A DNA stretch of 51,213 nucleotides from Gemmatimonadota bacterium (GTDB lineage Bacteria > Gemmatimonadota > Gemmatimonadetes > Longimicrobiales > Gaopeijiaceae): NCBI GenBank assembly GCA_028874905.1, contig JAPPGZ010000059.1, positions 1-51,213 of the forward strand, in the 5' to 3' direction. Of the stretch, positions 17,174-24,335 are shown piece after piece. The notes under the pieces were generated by a model. It did not search any database, was not told the DNA's origin, and saw nothing but the letters and a program-made list of their open reading frames with translations. The stretch's first letter is position 1. Every line of letters starts with the position of its first letter. The position numbers were made by a program, and so were the translations under genes.

Positions 17174-19015
17174 GTGGCCGTCGGATCGCGAATCGCGACG
17201 TGTGCGCGGTGGTCGGGCTTGTTTGCCCTGTGGATCGCTACGTGTGGCTTGCCCGGTACCGCTCTTGCACAGGACATCGGCGCGCGGGCCTTCCTCAGCG
17301 CGCCGCAGGTGGGGGTTGGCCGCCAGTTCGTGCTGAATGTGGAGGTTTCGGGCACGCAGCAGCTCGACGTGGATCCCGTGCTTCCGGACATGGAGGACTT
17401 CGCCGGCTTCCTGAGCGCCGGGACTTCCACGTCGATCCAGATCGTGAACGGCCGCACCAGCATGGCGATCACGTATCAGTACCGCTTCCAGGCGCTTCAG
17501 GAGGGGACTTTCGAAATAGCACCGGTAAGCGTCACGGTGGGGGACGAGACGGTGCAGACGGAGCCCGTCACGCTGGTGGTGTCCGACGCCCCGCCGACAC
17601 CCGATGCCGGCGGCGATCCGGCGGACCCCGGCGCAGTCATCGGTCCCGACGATCTCTTTCTCGAGACCGGGGTTTCCAGCGACCGCGCCTTCGAGAACGA
17701 GCCGATCATTGTCGAATACCGGATCTTCACCCGGGTTCCGGTCCAATCCTATGCGATCACGACCCTTCCCCAGGCAACGGGCTTCTGGATGGAGGAACTG
17801 GAACAGCCCGCTTCGCCGCAGGCGGAACGTGTTGTTCGGAACGGCAGCGAATACCTTACGGCAACCGTACGGCGGGTAGTCCTCTTTCCCACGGGACCGG
17901 GCCCCAGGACGCTGGACCCCCTGAGCGTCGAGGCGCAGGTGCGGGTGCGTGAACGAAGCGTCTTCGATCCATTCAGCGACATCTTCGGGCGTTCGAGTCT
18001 CTTCGACCAGCGGGTGCCGGTGGTGGTGGCCTCGAGGCCGGTTGCGATCGAGGTCCTCCCACTGCCGCCGGCGGACCGTCCGCGATCGTTCGCCGGGCAC
18101 GTGGGGACGCTCGGCGTTTCGGCTTCGGTGGACCGCGCCGCCGTCGAGACCAACGAGGCCGTGACCCTGACGGTGGAATACTCCGGGACCGGCAACCTGC
18201 GGACTCTTGCGCCGCCCGACATCGATTTCCCGGTCGAGTTCGAGACGTTTCCCCCCGAGACCAGCGAGCGCATCGCCGAGGGCGGAGGCAGCCTGCAGGG
18301 CAGCCGCAGCTTCGAATACGTGCTGATCCCGCGGGTGCCCGGCGAGTTGATCGTCCCGGGGGTCGAGGTCGCGTACTTCGATCCCGCTTCGGAGCGTTAC
18401 GGCAGTGCGCGGTCCCAGCCCCTGGAGATCACCGTCACGGGTGACGCGGCGGAAGGAGAGGGTGCGGGCGCCGTCCCCACGGCCGTGGAGACCATCCGCG
18501 AGGAGATCCGTTTCATCCACGTCGGCACCCCGCGCTTCAGAAGGGTGGGCCTGCCCGCGTATGCGACCGGCGCGTTCTGGGTGGTACTGCTGTTGCCGCT
18601 GGCCGCCGTGGGGGGCGCGATGGTCTTCCGCCGTCACCGGGACCGCCTCGAGGGCGATGTCGCCTACGCCAGGGTGAGGCGGGCGGACCGAATGGCGAGG
18701 AAACGGCTGGCGCGCGCGCGGAGTCTCGCGGGCGGTGACCCGCGGGAGTTCTACGCGGAGGTCGCCGGAGCGCTTCAGGGACTGCTGGCGGACAAGCTGA
18801 ACCTTGCCGAGGCGGGACTGGTCCGGGAGGAAGCGGGACGGGTCGCGGCGCGGCGCGGCGCATCGGCGGAAACACTGGAGCGCCTCTTCGCGTGTCTCGA
18901 CGACTGTGACCGGCAGCGGTTTGCGCCGGTCGGAGCGGACAGGGAAGCACCCGAGCGCGTCCTGGAGCGTGCGGCGGGGATCATGGGCGACCTGGCACGG
19001 GAGCTGTCTCGATGA
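17174..19015 (+). CDS. batD: BatD-family membrane protein
   Basis: A 613-residue protein starting at GTG 17174, one base after the previous stop. It has a signal peptide (GLFALWIATCGLPGTALAQD) and tandem Ig-like domains with the BatD opening LSAPQVGVGRQFVLNVEVSG and the repeat VETNEAVTLTVEYSGTGNL. A single transmembrane helix (GAFWVVLLLPLAAVGGAMVFRR, about residue 460) precedes a cytoplasmic helical domain containing DPREFYAEVAGALQGLLADKLNL. The oxygen-tolerance protein family fits well. It is coupled by ATGA to the last gene of the operon. Confidence 0.88.
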   Translation: MAVGSRIATCARWSGLFALWIATCGLPGTALAQDIGARAFLSAPQVGVGRQFVLNVEVSGTQQLDVDPVLPDMEDFAGFLSAGTSTSIQIVNGRTSMAITYQYRFQALQEGTFEIAPVSVTVGDETVQTEPVTLVVSDAPPTPDAGGDPADPGAVIGPDDLFLETGVSSDRAFENEPIIVEYRIFTRVPVQSYAITTLPQATGFWMEELEQPASPQAERVVRNGSEYLTATVRRVVLFPTGPGPRTLDPLSVEAQVRVRERSVFDPFSDIFGRSSLFDQRVPVVVASRPVAIEVLPLPPADRPRSFAGHVGTLGVSASVDRAAVETNEAVTLTVEYSGTGNLRTLAPPDIDFPVEFETFPPETSERIAEGGGSLQGSRSFEYVLIPRVPGELIVPGVEVAYFDPASERYGSARSQPLEITVTGDAAEGEGAGAVPTAVETIREEIRFIHVGTPRFRRVGLPAYATGAFWVVLLLPLAAVGGAMVFRRHRDRLEGDVAYARVRRADRMARKRLARARSLAGGDPREFYAEVAGALQGLLADKLNLAEAGLVREEAGRVAARRGASAETLERLFACLDDCDRQRFAPVGADREAPERVLERAAGIMGDLARELSR

Positions 19016-19833
19016 AGCGCCGCGCCCCGCGCCGCCCGGCCAGCGCGCGCCTCGCGGCCGGCGTCCGGCTCGCGGTTGCAGCGCTCCTCGCCGCCGCCCT
19101 GTGCCTGCCCGTGGTGCCGAGGGCGCTCAGTGCCCAGCAGGCACTCTTCGACGAGGGCAACCGCCTGTACCAGGAGGGCGATTTCAGCGCGGCCGCGGCC
19201 AGCTACCGCGCCGTTCTGGAGGGCGGCTTCGAGTCGGTCGAGGTCTACTACAACCTCGGCAACGCGCACTTCCGGCTCGGCGATGTCGGGCACGCCGTCC
19301 TCAACTACGAGCGTGCGGCCCGACTGGATCCCGCCAACGAGGACATCCAGGCGAACCTGGCGCTCGTCACGCGGATGCTTCAGGACAGGATCGAGCCCCT
19401 GCCGCGCTTCTGGGTACTCTCGGCGTTCGAGTGGTGGATGACGCTCGTGCCGCGTGGATGGCTCGAGGCGATGGTCGCCGTTTGCTACATCCTGCTCGGC
19501 TCGGCTTCGGTGTTGCTGGTGCTGGGCCGCTTCGGCGGGCGGCGCGCTGCGGCGCTGCGCAGGATCGTGTACGCAGGGGCGGTGGGAACCGTGGTCCTCG
19601 GCGGGACGCTGTTGATCCGTGAGGCCGGGTGGGCGCTTCCAGAAGAGGCGGTCGTCATGGCGGCGGAAGCACGCGTGCTCAGCGCTCCGTCGGAAGAAGG
19701 CGGACTGACGGTCTTCACGCTCCACGAAGGCACCATGGTGAGAATCGATCGGCGGGCGGGAGAATGGGCCGAGATCGTGCTGGCGGACGGAAAGGTCGGC
19801 TGGTTGCCGGTGGAAGTGCTGGAGGTCGTCTAG
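19012..19833 (+). CDS. batE: TPR and SH3-like domain protein (BatE-like)
   Basis: A 273-residue protein closing the Bat operon. It has a signal or anchor segment (LAVAALLAAALCLPVV), TPRs (LFDEGNRLYQEGDFSAAAASYRAVLEG, YYNLGNAHFRLGD), and two transmembrane helices (AMVAVCYILLGSASVLLVLG and GAVGTVVLGGTLLIR). The C-terminal bacterial SH3-like domain reads ARVLSAPSEEGGLTVFTLHEGT, then AGEWAEIVLADGKVGWLPV. This TPR-TM-SH3 order is typical of BatE. The SH3-like part may bind peptidoglycan or a partner protein. Confidence 0.85.
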   Translation: MKRRAPRRPASARLAAGVRLAVAALLAAALCLPVVPRALSAQQALFDEGNRLYQEGDFSAAAASYRAVLEGGFESVEVYYNLGNAHFRLGDVGHAVLNYERAARLDPANEDIQANLALVTRMLQDRIEPLPRFWVLSAFEWWMTLVPRGWLEAMVAVCYILLGSASVLLVLGRFGGRRAAALRRIVYAGAVGTVVLGGTLLIREAGWALPEEAVVMAAEARVLSAPSEEGGLTVFTLHEGTMVRIDRRAGEWAEIVLADGKVGWLPVEVLEVV

Positions 19834-19837
19834 AATG

Positions 19838-19876
19838 AGCTTAGTCTAGTCTAGCTAAGCTAAGTAAAGCTAAGCT
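19838..19876. terminator. AT-rich inverted/direct repeat between convergent operons
   Basis: AGCTTAG (19838-19844) can pair with CTAAGCT at 19855-19861 or at 19870-19876, and CTAG/CTAAG repeats fill the rest. Its position between the Bat operon end and the end of the FAD-GcvT gene, and its contrast with the GC-rich surroundings, fit a bidirectional 3'-end hairpin. No long T-run is present, so termination is inferred. Confidence 0.4.
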
Positions 19877-19881
19877 GGACG

Positions 19882-22413
19882 CTACGCCTTCATTCTGCCG
19901 CCGGACGGGTCGAACAGCCCCGTGCCGACCGCGGCCACCGTGGCCGGGAAACAATCGTTCATGTACATCACCTGCAGCCGCTCGCCGACCTGGACGAGTT
20001 CGGCCGGCAGCCAGGCCATCAGCAGGTATTTCCCTAAGGATGGGCCCATCCCGGCAGAGGTCACTCGGGACTCCCGGCCCAGCGTGTCCACGATACGGTC
20101 TCCTCCCGGCGTGAGGATCGGCTCGTTTCCGCCCGTCGGAAAGCGCGGGGTGCCGGACGCGCTGACGTGATCGTCCATGGTGAGCGTGCACATCCGCGCC
20201 GCGGGCCCCTGCTCGCGGGCCTTCAGGAACGCCGCCTTGCCGATGAAGTCCGCCCGCTTCACGTGGCGCCGTGCCAGGCCGGCCTCGACCGGTGAATACT
20301 CGGAAGTGAGTTCGGCGCCCATGAGCAGGTAGCCCTTCTCCATGCGCGCGGTGGTGCCGTAGACACCAATCCCCACGGGCCGCGCGTCGACCGCCCGGCC
20401 AGCGCCCAGGATCGCGTCCCAGAGCGCCAGGCCGTGCTCGGTGCGAGTGTAGATCTCCCAGCCGCTCTCCCCGACGTAGGAGATGCGCAGCAGGATGGCG
20501 GGAATCCCGTCGATGAGCGCTTCCCGCACCGTGCCGTACGGGAACTCCTCCTGGGTCAGGCCGCAGTCCGCGACTCTCGAGACCAGCGCCTGCGCGTCCG
20601 GTCCCCAAACCCCGAGCGTGGATATCGCCGACGAGTGGTCCTCGAATTGCACCGAGCCGTCGGTGGGAAGGTGTTTGCGGAACCAGAAGGCGTCGCGCGC
20701 GCCGTCGAGCACGCCGGTGACGACGCGAAAGCGGTGCTCGGCGAGCCTCTGGATCGTCAGATCGGCGCGGAAGCCTCCGTCCGGCGTCAGAAGGGGCGTG
20801 TAGATGGAACTCCCGATCGGGCGCTCACATGCGTTGACCGTCAACCGCTCCAGGTACCGGAGCGCGCCGGGCCCGGAGACGTCGAAGATCTGGAACGCGC
20901 CCAGATCGACCACGCCGACCTTCTCGCGCAGGTGCAGGTGTTCCGCGTTGATGATCGGCGACCACCAGCGCCGGTCCCACTCGTGGGGGCGGTCCGGGAC
21001 GTTGTAGCGCTCGACCAGGTCCTCGTTGGAGTCGTACCACTGCGGGCGCTCCCATCCCCGCGCTTCGTAGAACTCGGCGCCAAGCGCCTCGGTGCGGGGG
21101 TGGAATGGCGACCGGTTGACCCCGCGCGCGGATTCCCATTGCTCGCGCGGATGCACGATCCCGTACGTCTTCCGGAAGTGCTCGCCGCAGCGCGTACGGA
21201 CGTGGCGCCCCGTGCGCTCATGGGGCTGGAAGCGGGTGACATCCGACTCGTGCGGATCCAGGAGGCGCGGGTATCCGTGGGTCATCCATTCGGCGATCAC
21301 GCGCGCCGAGCCGGGGCCCTCGCGCACCCACACGGCTGCCGCCGACCAGAGGTTCGCCACCTCGGCGGTCTCGCCCAGCAGCTGCTGGGTGTCGGGTGTG
21401 AGAGAGAGCAGGCCGTTGATGGCGTACTGCATCTCGGTGCCGGCGAGGAGTTCACCCATGATCTCACGTGCGTGTTCGAGTTGGGGCGCGAAGTCGCCGG
21501 GCGTGAAGGGCAGCTCGGTGGGAGAGCGCTCCGCCTCCGTGACGGAGGGAATCTCCTCGGGCCGGATCAGGATCGGGCGATGCGCGTATGACCCCACCTC
21601 CATGGCTCCGTCGCTCTGCCTTTCATACATGAACGAATCCATATCGCGCACAATGGGGTAGCCGATCTCGTTGCCCGTTGCCAGCAGCAGTTCGATGGGG
21701 CCGAAGTCCGCCATCTGGTGCACCGCCGGGGTGAGCGGAATCGTGGCGCCGGCCATGGCGGCAATGCGCGGACTCCAGACTCCGCAGGCAATGGCCACGT
21801 AGTCGACCTCGATGGTGCCGCGGGTCGTGGCCACCGCCCGGATGCGGGGGCGGCCGAGGGGAACGTGGTCGACCTCGATGCCGGTGACTTCGGTCTCGCT
21901 CAGTACGGTGAGCACACCCCGGGCCAGCGCGCGCTCGCGCATGATCGTGCCCGCCTTCACCGAGTCGACGACCGACACGCTCGGCGTATGGAAGCCGCCG
22001 AGGATCACGTCGGGGTCGACGAACGGGACTTTTGCGACGACCTGTCCAGGCGTCAGGAGCTCGCTTTCGATGCCCCACACACGCGCCGAGGTCATGCGGC
22101 GGCGAAGCTCCTCCATGCGCTCTTCGGTGCGCGCGACCTCGATTCCGCCGCAGGTCGTGTTGACGCCGAGCGCTTCGTACTGGCGCTGGCTCTCGAGGGT
22201 GATCAGCGCGATTTCACGTCCGTGATCGACGGGGAAGATGAAGTTGGATGCGTGGCCGGTCGATCCGCCGGGGTTGGGGAGCGGGCCCTTGTCGATCAGT
22301 ACCAGATCGTCCCAGCCGAGCTTCGCCAGGTGCTCGACCAGACAGTTGCCGACGATGCCGGCGCCGACGACGGCGACCCTGGCTCTGGACGGCGCGGTGC
22401 GTCGCTCACTCAT
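19882..22413 (-). CDS. FAD-dependent dimethylglycine/sarcosine dehydrogenase-like protein fused to GcvT domain
   Basis: An 843-residue enzyme of the DMGDH/sarcosine dehydrogenase family, which oxidises an N-methyl amine and passes the one-carbon unit to tetrahydrofolate. The N-terminal FAD domain has GxGxxG (AVVGAGIVGNCLVE, Gly17-Gly22), and the STGHAS segment at 51-56 places His54 where this family carries its covalent flavin. From about residue 430 a GcvT folate-binding domain follows (GVVDLGAFQIFDVSGPGALRYLERL, YVGESGWEIYTRTEHGLALWD, MEKGYLLMGAELTSEYSP). The start ATG 22413 overlaps the stop of the HD gene by eight bases, so the two are translationally coupled. The substrate could be dimethylglycine, sarcosine or a relative; context favours dimethylglycine from a betaine. 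The start further upstream at 22905 is rejected because it lies in the HD gene. Confidence 0.85.
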   Translation of the reverse strand: MSERRTAPSRARVAVVGAGIVGNCLVEHLAKLGWDDLVLIDKGPLPNPGGSTGHASNFIFPVDHGREIALITLESQRQYEALGVNTTCGGIEVARTEERMEELRRRMTSARVWGIESELLTPGQVVAKVPFVDPDVILGGFHTPSVSVVDSVKAGTIMRERALARGVLTVLSETEVTGIEVDHVPLGRPRIRAVATTRGTIEVDYVAIACGVWSPRIAAMAGATIPLTPAVHQMADFGPIELLLATGNEIGYPIVRDMDSFMYERQSDGAMEVGSYAHRPILIRPEEIPSVTEAERSPTELPFTPGDFAPQLEHAREIMGELLAGTEMQYAINGLLSLTPDTQQLLGETAEVANLWSAAAVWVREGPGSARVIAEWMTHGYPRLLDPHESDVTRFQPHERTGRHVRTRCGEHFRKTYGIVHPREQWESARGVNRSPFHPRTEALGAEFYEARGWERPQWYDSNEDLVERYNVPDRPHEWDRRWWSPIINAEHLHLREKVGVVDLGAFQIFDVSGPGALRYLERLTVNACERPIGSSIYTPLLTPDGGFRADLTIQRLAEHRFRVVTGVLDGARDAFWFRKHLPTDGSVQFEDHSSAISTLGVWGPDAQALVSRVADCGLTQEEFPYGTVREALIDGIPAILLRISYVGESGWEIYTRTEHGLALWDAILGAGRAVDARPVGIGVYGTTARMEKGYLLMGAELTSEYSPVEAGLARRHVKRADFIGKAAFLKAREQGPAARMCTLTMDDHVSASGTPRFPTGGNEPILTPGGDRIVDTLGRESRVTSAGMGPSLGKYLLMAWLPAELVQVGERLQVMYMNDCFPATVAAVGTGLFDPSGGRMKA

Positions 22414-22987
22414 GCGCGAATGGTTCGCGCGCAAAGATCCGGCGCACCATCGGCTCGAAGAACTCCAGGGGCAGGGTATCGTAGTCGGGATCGAACGAAC
22501 ACTGGTCCCAGCGGTGACAGAAGTCCACGGCGTCCTGATACCAGGGGTGCTCGCGGAACTTGTCGCGCGCGTGGCGGTCGCCGCCCACGTGATGGGCGTA
22601 GTAGAAGTACTGAAACAGCCCATGGTGGCGGACGATCCACCAGGTTCGCTCGCTGACGTAGGGACGCAGCAGCAGCGCGGCCAGCTCGCCGTGGCTGTGC
22701 GGAGCCAGGAGATCGTCGATGTCGTGGAGGAGCGCCGCCACGACCATCTCCTCGTCCGCGCCGTCGCGGTACGCACGGGTGGCCGATTGCACGGAATGCT
22801 CCAGCCGGTCCACCCGGTAGCCGCCCACCGAGCCGGACAGTTCACGCAGGTGCGCCAGCACCCGGTCGGCGGTGCCGGCCGCGAACTCGTCCTCGAGACG
22901 CGCAAGCAGCTGATAGTCTTCCCGGGTCCCGTCCGCCATGTGAATGAAACTCACCACCGGGCTGTTCGGCTGATTCATGTCGTCCAT
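22406..22987 (-). CDS. HD-domain oxygenase-like protein (PhnZ/TmpB relative)
   Basis: A 193-residue HD-superfamily protein. Likely metal ligands, by position, are His64 (RLEHSVQ), His88-Asp89 (LLHDIDDLL), His99 (HSHGE), His121 or 122 (VRHHGLF) and Asp161 (HRWDQ). The 24-residue step from His64 to His88 matches PhnZ from memory. PhnZ and TmpB are mixed-valent di-iron oxygenases that cleave hydroxylated aminophosphonates. However, the Tyr/Glu pair usually seen before the first His is Val54/Tyr57 here. The Lys expected four residues after the ligand His is absent (Phe125 or Gln126), and HDxGH reads HDIDD. So the iron site may be kept while the phosphonate pocket is not. ATG 22987 is chosen; TTG 22996 and ATG 22978 are alternatives. 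It is co-transcribed with the FAD-GcvT gene and divergent from the 2OG oxygenase gene. Confidence 0.7.
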   Translation of the reverse strand: MDDMNQPNSPVVSFIHMADGTREDYQLLARLEDEFAAGTADRVLAHLRELSGSVGGYRVDRLEHSVQSATRAYRDGADEEMVVAALLHDIDDLLAPHSHGELAALLLRPYVSERTWWIVRHHGLFQYFYYAHHVGGDRHARDKFREHPWYQDAVDFCHRWDQCSFDPDYDTLPLEFFEPMVRRIFAREPFAHE

Positions 22988-23002
22988 GCCTGTCAACTCG
23001 CT

Positions 23003-23028
23003 CCATGAGGACTTTCCATGAGGACTTT
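23003..23028. repeat. 13-bp perfect tandem duplication
   Basis: The unit CCATGAGGACTTT occurs twice in immediate succession (23003-23015 and 23016-23028) in the divergent intergenic region upstream of the HD gene. It may be a recent slippage product, or half of a duplicated binding site. Confidence 0.6.
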
Positions 23029-23059
23029 CCGCTGGGAGCGTGGGCGCGGGCGGAACGCG

Positions 23060-23086
23060 GTGTCAAGGGACGCGGGCGCTTGACAC
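23060..23086. promoter_or_regulatory. Candidate operator/promoter in the divergent oxygenase intergenic region
   Basis: GTGTCAAG (23060-23067) and CTTGACAC (23079-23086) form perfect 8-bp inverted arms with an 11-bp spacer, about 19-bp centre to centre, which suits a dimeric regulator binding two major grooves. The right arm contains TTGACA (23080-23085), a consensus -35 for the plus-strand oxygenase gene at 23115. A TGATAC box lies 20 bases on, longer than ideal spacing and only a few bases before the ATG. No regulator gene is in the window. Confidence 0.45.
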
Positions 23087-23114
23087 TCGCGGGAGGGGCG
23101 CACTCTGATACATC

Positions 23115-24230
23115 ATGGATCAGTCGATCAGCAGCCTCGCCCGGGACGCGCATGCCTTGTCCGTGGTCTGGAGCAGCGGCGACCAGACCGATCTTCCCTA
23201 CCTCTGGCTGCGCGACAACTGCGGGTGCGGCGAGTGCCGCGTCGTGCAGACTTCCGAGAAGCGCTTCCACCTCTTCCGGGTCCCCGGCGACCTCAGACCG
23301 GCGCAGGTCGGCATCGAGGGCGCCGGGTCCGCGGACGAGGCCGTCTCCATAGCCTGGCCGGACGGACACCGCAGCCGCTACCTGTCGAGCGAGATCCATG
23401 GCCTGCTGAGGCTGCCCCGCTTCAAACTGCAGTACTGGGACGGCGCGTTCCAGCCGCGGCGGTTCGACTACCAACGGTTCCTGGCGAACGACCGCGTGGC
23501 AGCGGAGCTGATCGAGGAGTTTCTGCGGACGGGCGTCTGCGTGCTCGTGGACGCGCCCACCGAGCCGGATTCATCGGAGCAGCTCACGGCCCGCCTGGGG
23601 CCGATCCGCGAAGTGCTGTTCGAGCGCATTCACAACGTCAAGCTCGACCCGAAGGGATACAACATCGCGCACACGGGTCTGGCGGTCGCGCCGCACAACG
23701 ATTTCACGAGCTACACCTGGCCGCCCAACGTGCAGGCGCTGCACATGCTGGTGAATGAGTGCGAGGGTGGGGAATCCGTCGTCGTGGACGGCTTCGGCCT
23801 GCTCAGCGAACTCCGGGCGGAACACCCCGACAAGTTCGACGTGCTGTGTGGCGTGCCGGTTCCGTTCCGCCTCTTCAGCGCGGAACATGAGTGCTACGCG
23901 GTCAACCCGATGATCGAGGTGGACAACGACGGCGAGGTCACGATGGTGCGCTTCAACACCGCGCAGATGCAGACCCTCCCGCTCTCGGAGCCGCGGCTCG
24001 CAGAGTTCTACGCGGCCTACCACGAGCTGTCCAGACGCGTCAATTCGCCCGACGCCCAGGTCACCTTCCGCCTGGAGGGCGGACAGATCCTGCTGTGCGC
24101 CGGGCACCGCGTCCTGCACGGCCGCACCGCGCTGCGCTCAAAGGGACAGCGCCACCTGCAGGACGCCTACTTCGAGCACGACAACGTGCGCAACCACCTC
24201 AGGTGGCTGCGGCTCGGCGGGCGGATCTGA
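23115..24230 (+). CDS. Gamma-butyrobetaine dioxygenase/TmpA-like Fe(II)/2-oxoglutarate oxygenase
   Basis: A 371-residue 2-oxoglutarate-dependent oxygenase. The N-terminal zinc-binding domain (DUF971-type) shows WLRDNCGCGEC with Cys36, Cys38 and Cys41, and a later His. The TauD-like catalytic domain has iron ligands His194 and Asp196 (VAPHNDFTSYTWPPN) and His335 (HRVLHGRTA). Arg346 in QRHLQDAYFEHD fits the 2-oxoglutarate carboxylate contact. This is the architecture of gamma-butyrobetaine hydroxylase and of TmpA, which hydroxylates 2-(trimethylamino)ethylphosphonate. Pairing with a divergent HD oxygenase gene is reminiscent of the TmpA/TmpB system, and the adjacent demethylation genes suggest a trimethylammonium substrate. 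I cannot separate a TmpA from a butyrobetaine hydroxylase role by sequence alone. Confidence 0.85.
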   Translation: MDQSISSLARDAHALSVVWSSGDQTDLPYLWLRDNCGCGECRVVQTSEKRFHLFRVPGDLRPAQVGIEGAGSADEAVSIAWPDGHRSRYLSSEIHGLLRLPRFKLQYWDGAFQPRRFDYQRFLANDRVAAELIEEFLRTGVCVLVDAPTEPDSSEQLTARLGPIREVLFERIHNVKLDPKGYNIAHTGLAVAPHNDFTSYTWPPNVQALHMLVNECEGGESVVVDGFGLLSELRAEHPDKFDVLCGVPVPFRLFSAEHECYAVNPMIEVDNDGEVTMVRFNTAQMQTLPLSEPRLAEFYAAYHELSRRVNSPDAQVTFRLEGGQILLCAGHRVLHGRTALRSKGQRHLQDAYFEHDNVRNHLRWLRLGGRI

Positions 24231-24263
24231 GGCTGCCGGGCCGCCTTGGGCGGATCTGCGGCT
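24219..24263. repeat. 16-bp duplication spanning the oxygenase gene stop codon
   Basis: GGGCGGATCTGAGGCT (24219-24234) contains the stop codon of the 2OG oxygenase gene. It recurs as GGGCGGATCTGCGGCT at 24248-24263 with one change. It looks like a local duplication of the gene's 3' end. Confidence 0.55.
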
Positions 24264-24310
24264 ACTCTGAAGACTACTCTGCGGGTACTCTGAAGCTGCT
24301 CTGAAGCTAC
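24262..24310. repeat. Short imperfect tandem repeat (about 11-12 bp x 4)
   Basis: The core TACTCTGAAG recurs four times with small changes (CTACTCTGAAG, CTACTCTGCG, GTACTCTGAAG, CTGCTCTGAAG) between the convergent oxygenase and DmdA-like genes. No hairpin with a T-run is seen. It may act as a buffer between the converging transcripts or simply be slippage-derived. Confidence 0.5.
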
Positions 24311-24335
24311 ACGGCCGCCGACGACCAGCGCCCCC

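Noticed and set aside
22406..24230. Calling the divergent pair tmpA and tmpB outright
   Set aside because: The HD protein lacks several residues expected in TmpB, and no other phosphonate gene is nearby, so the specific names are withheld.
24262..24310. Possible CRISPR-like array
   Set aside because: Units are only 11-12 bp, directly adjacent and imperfect, with no spacers and no cas genes.
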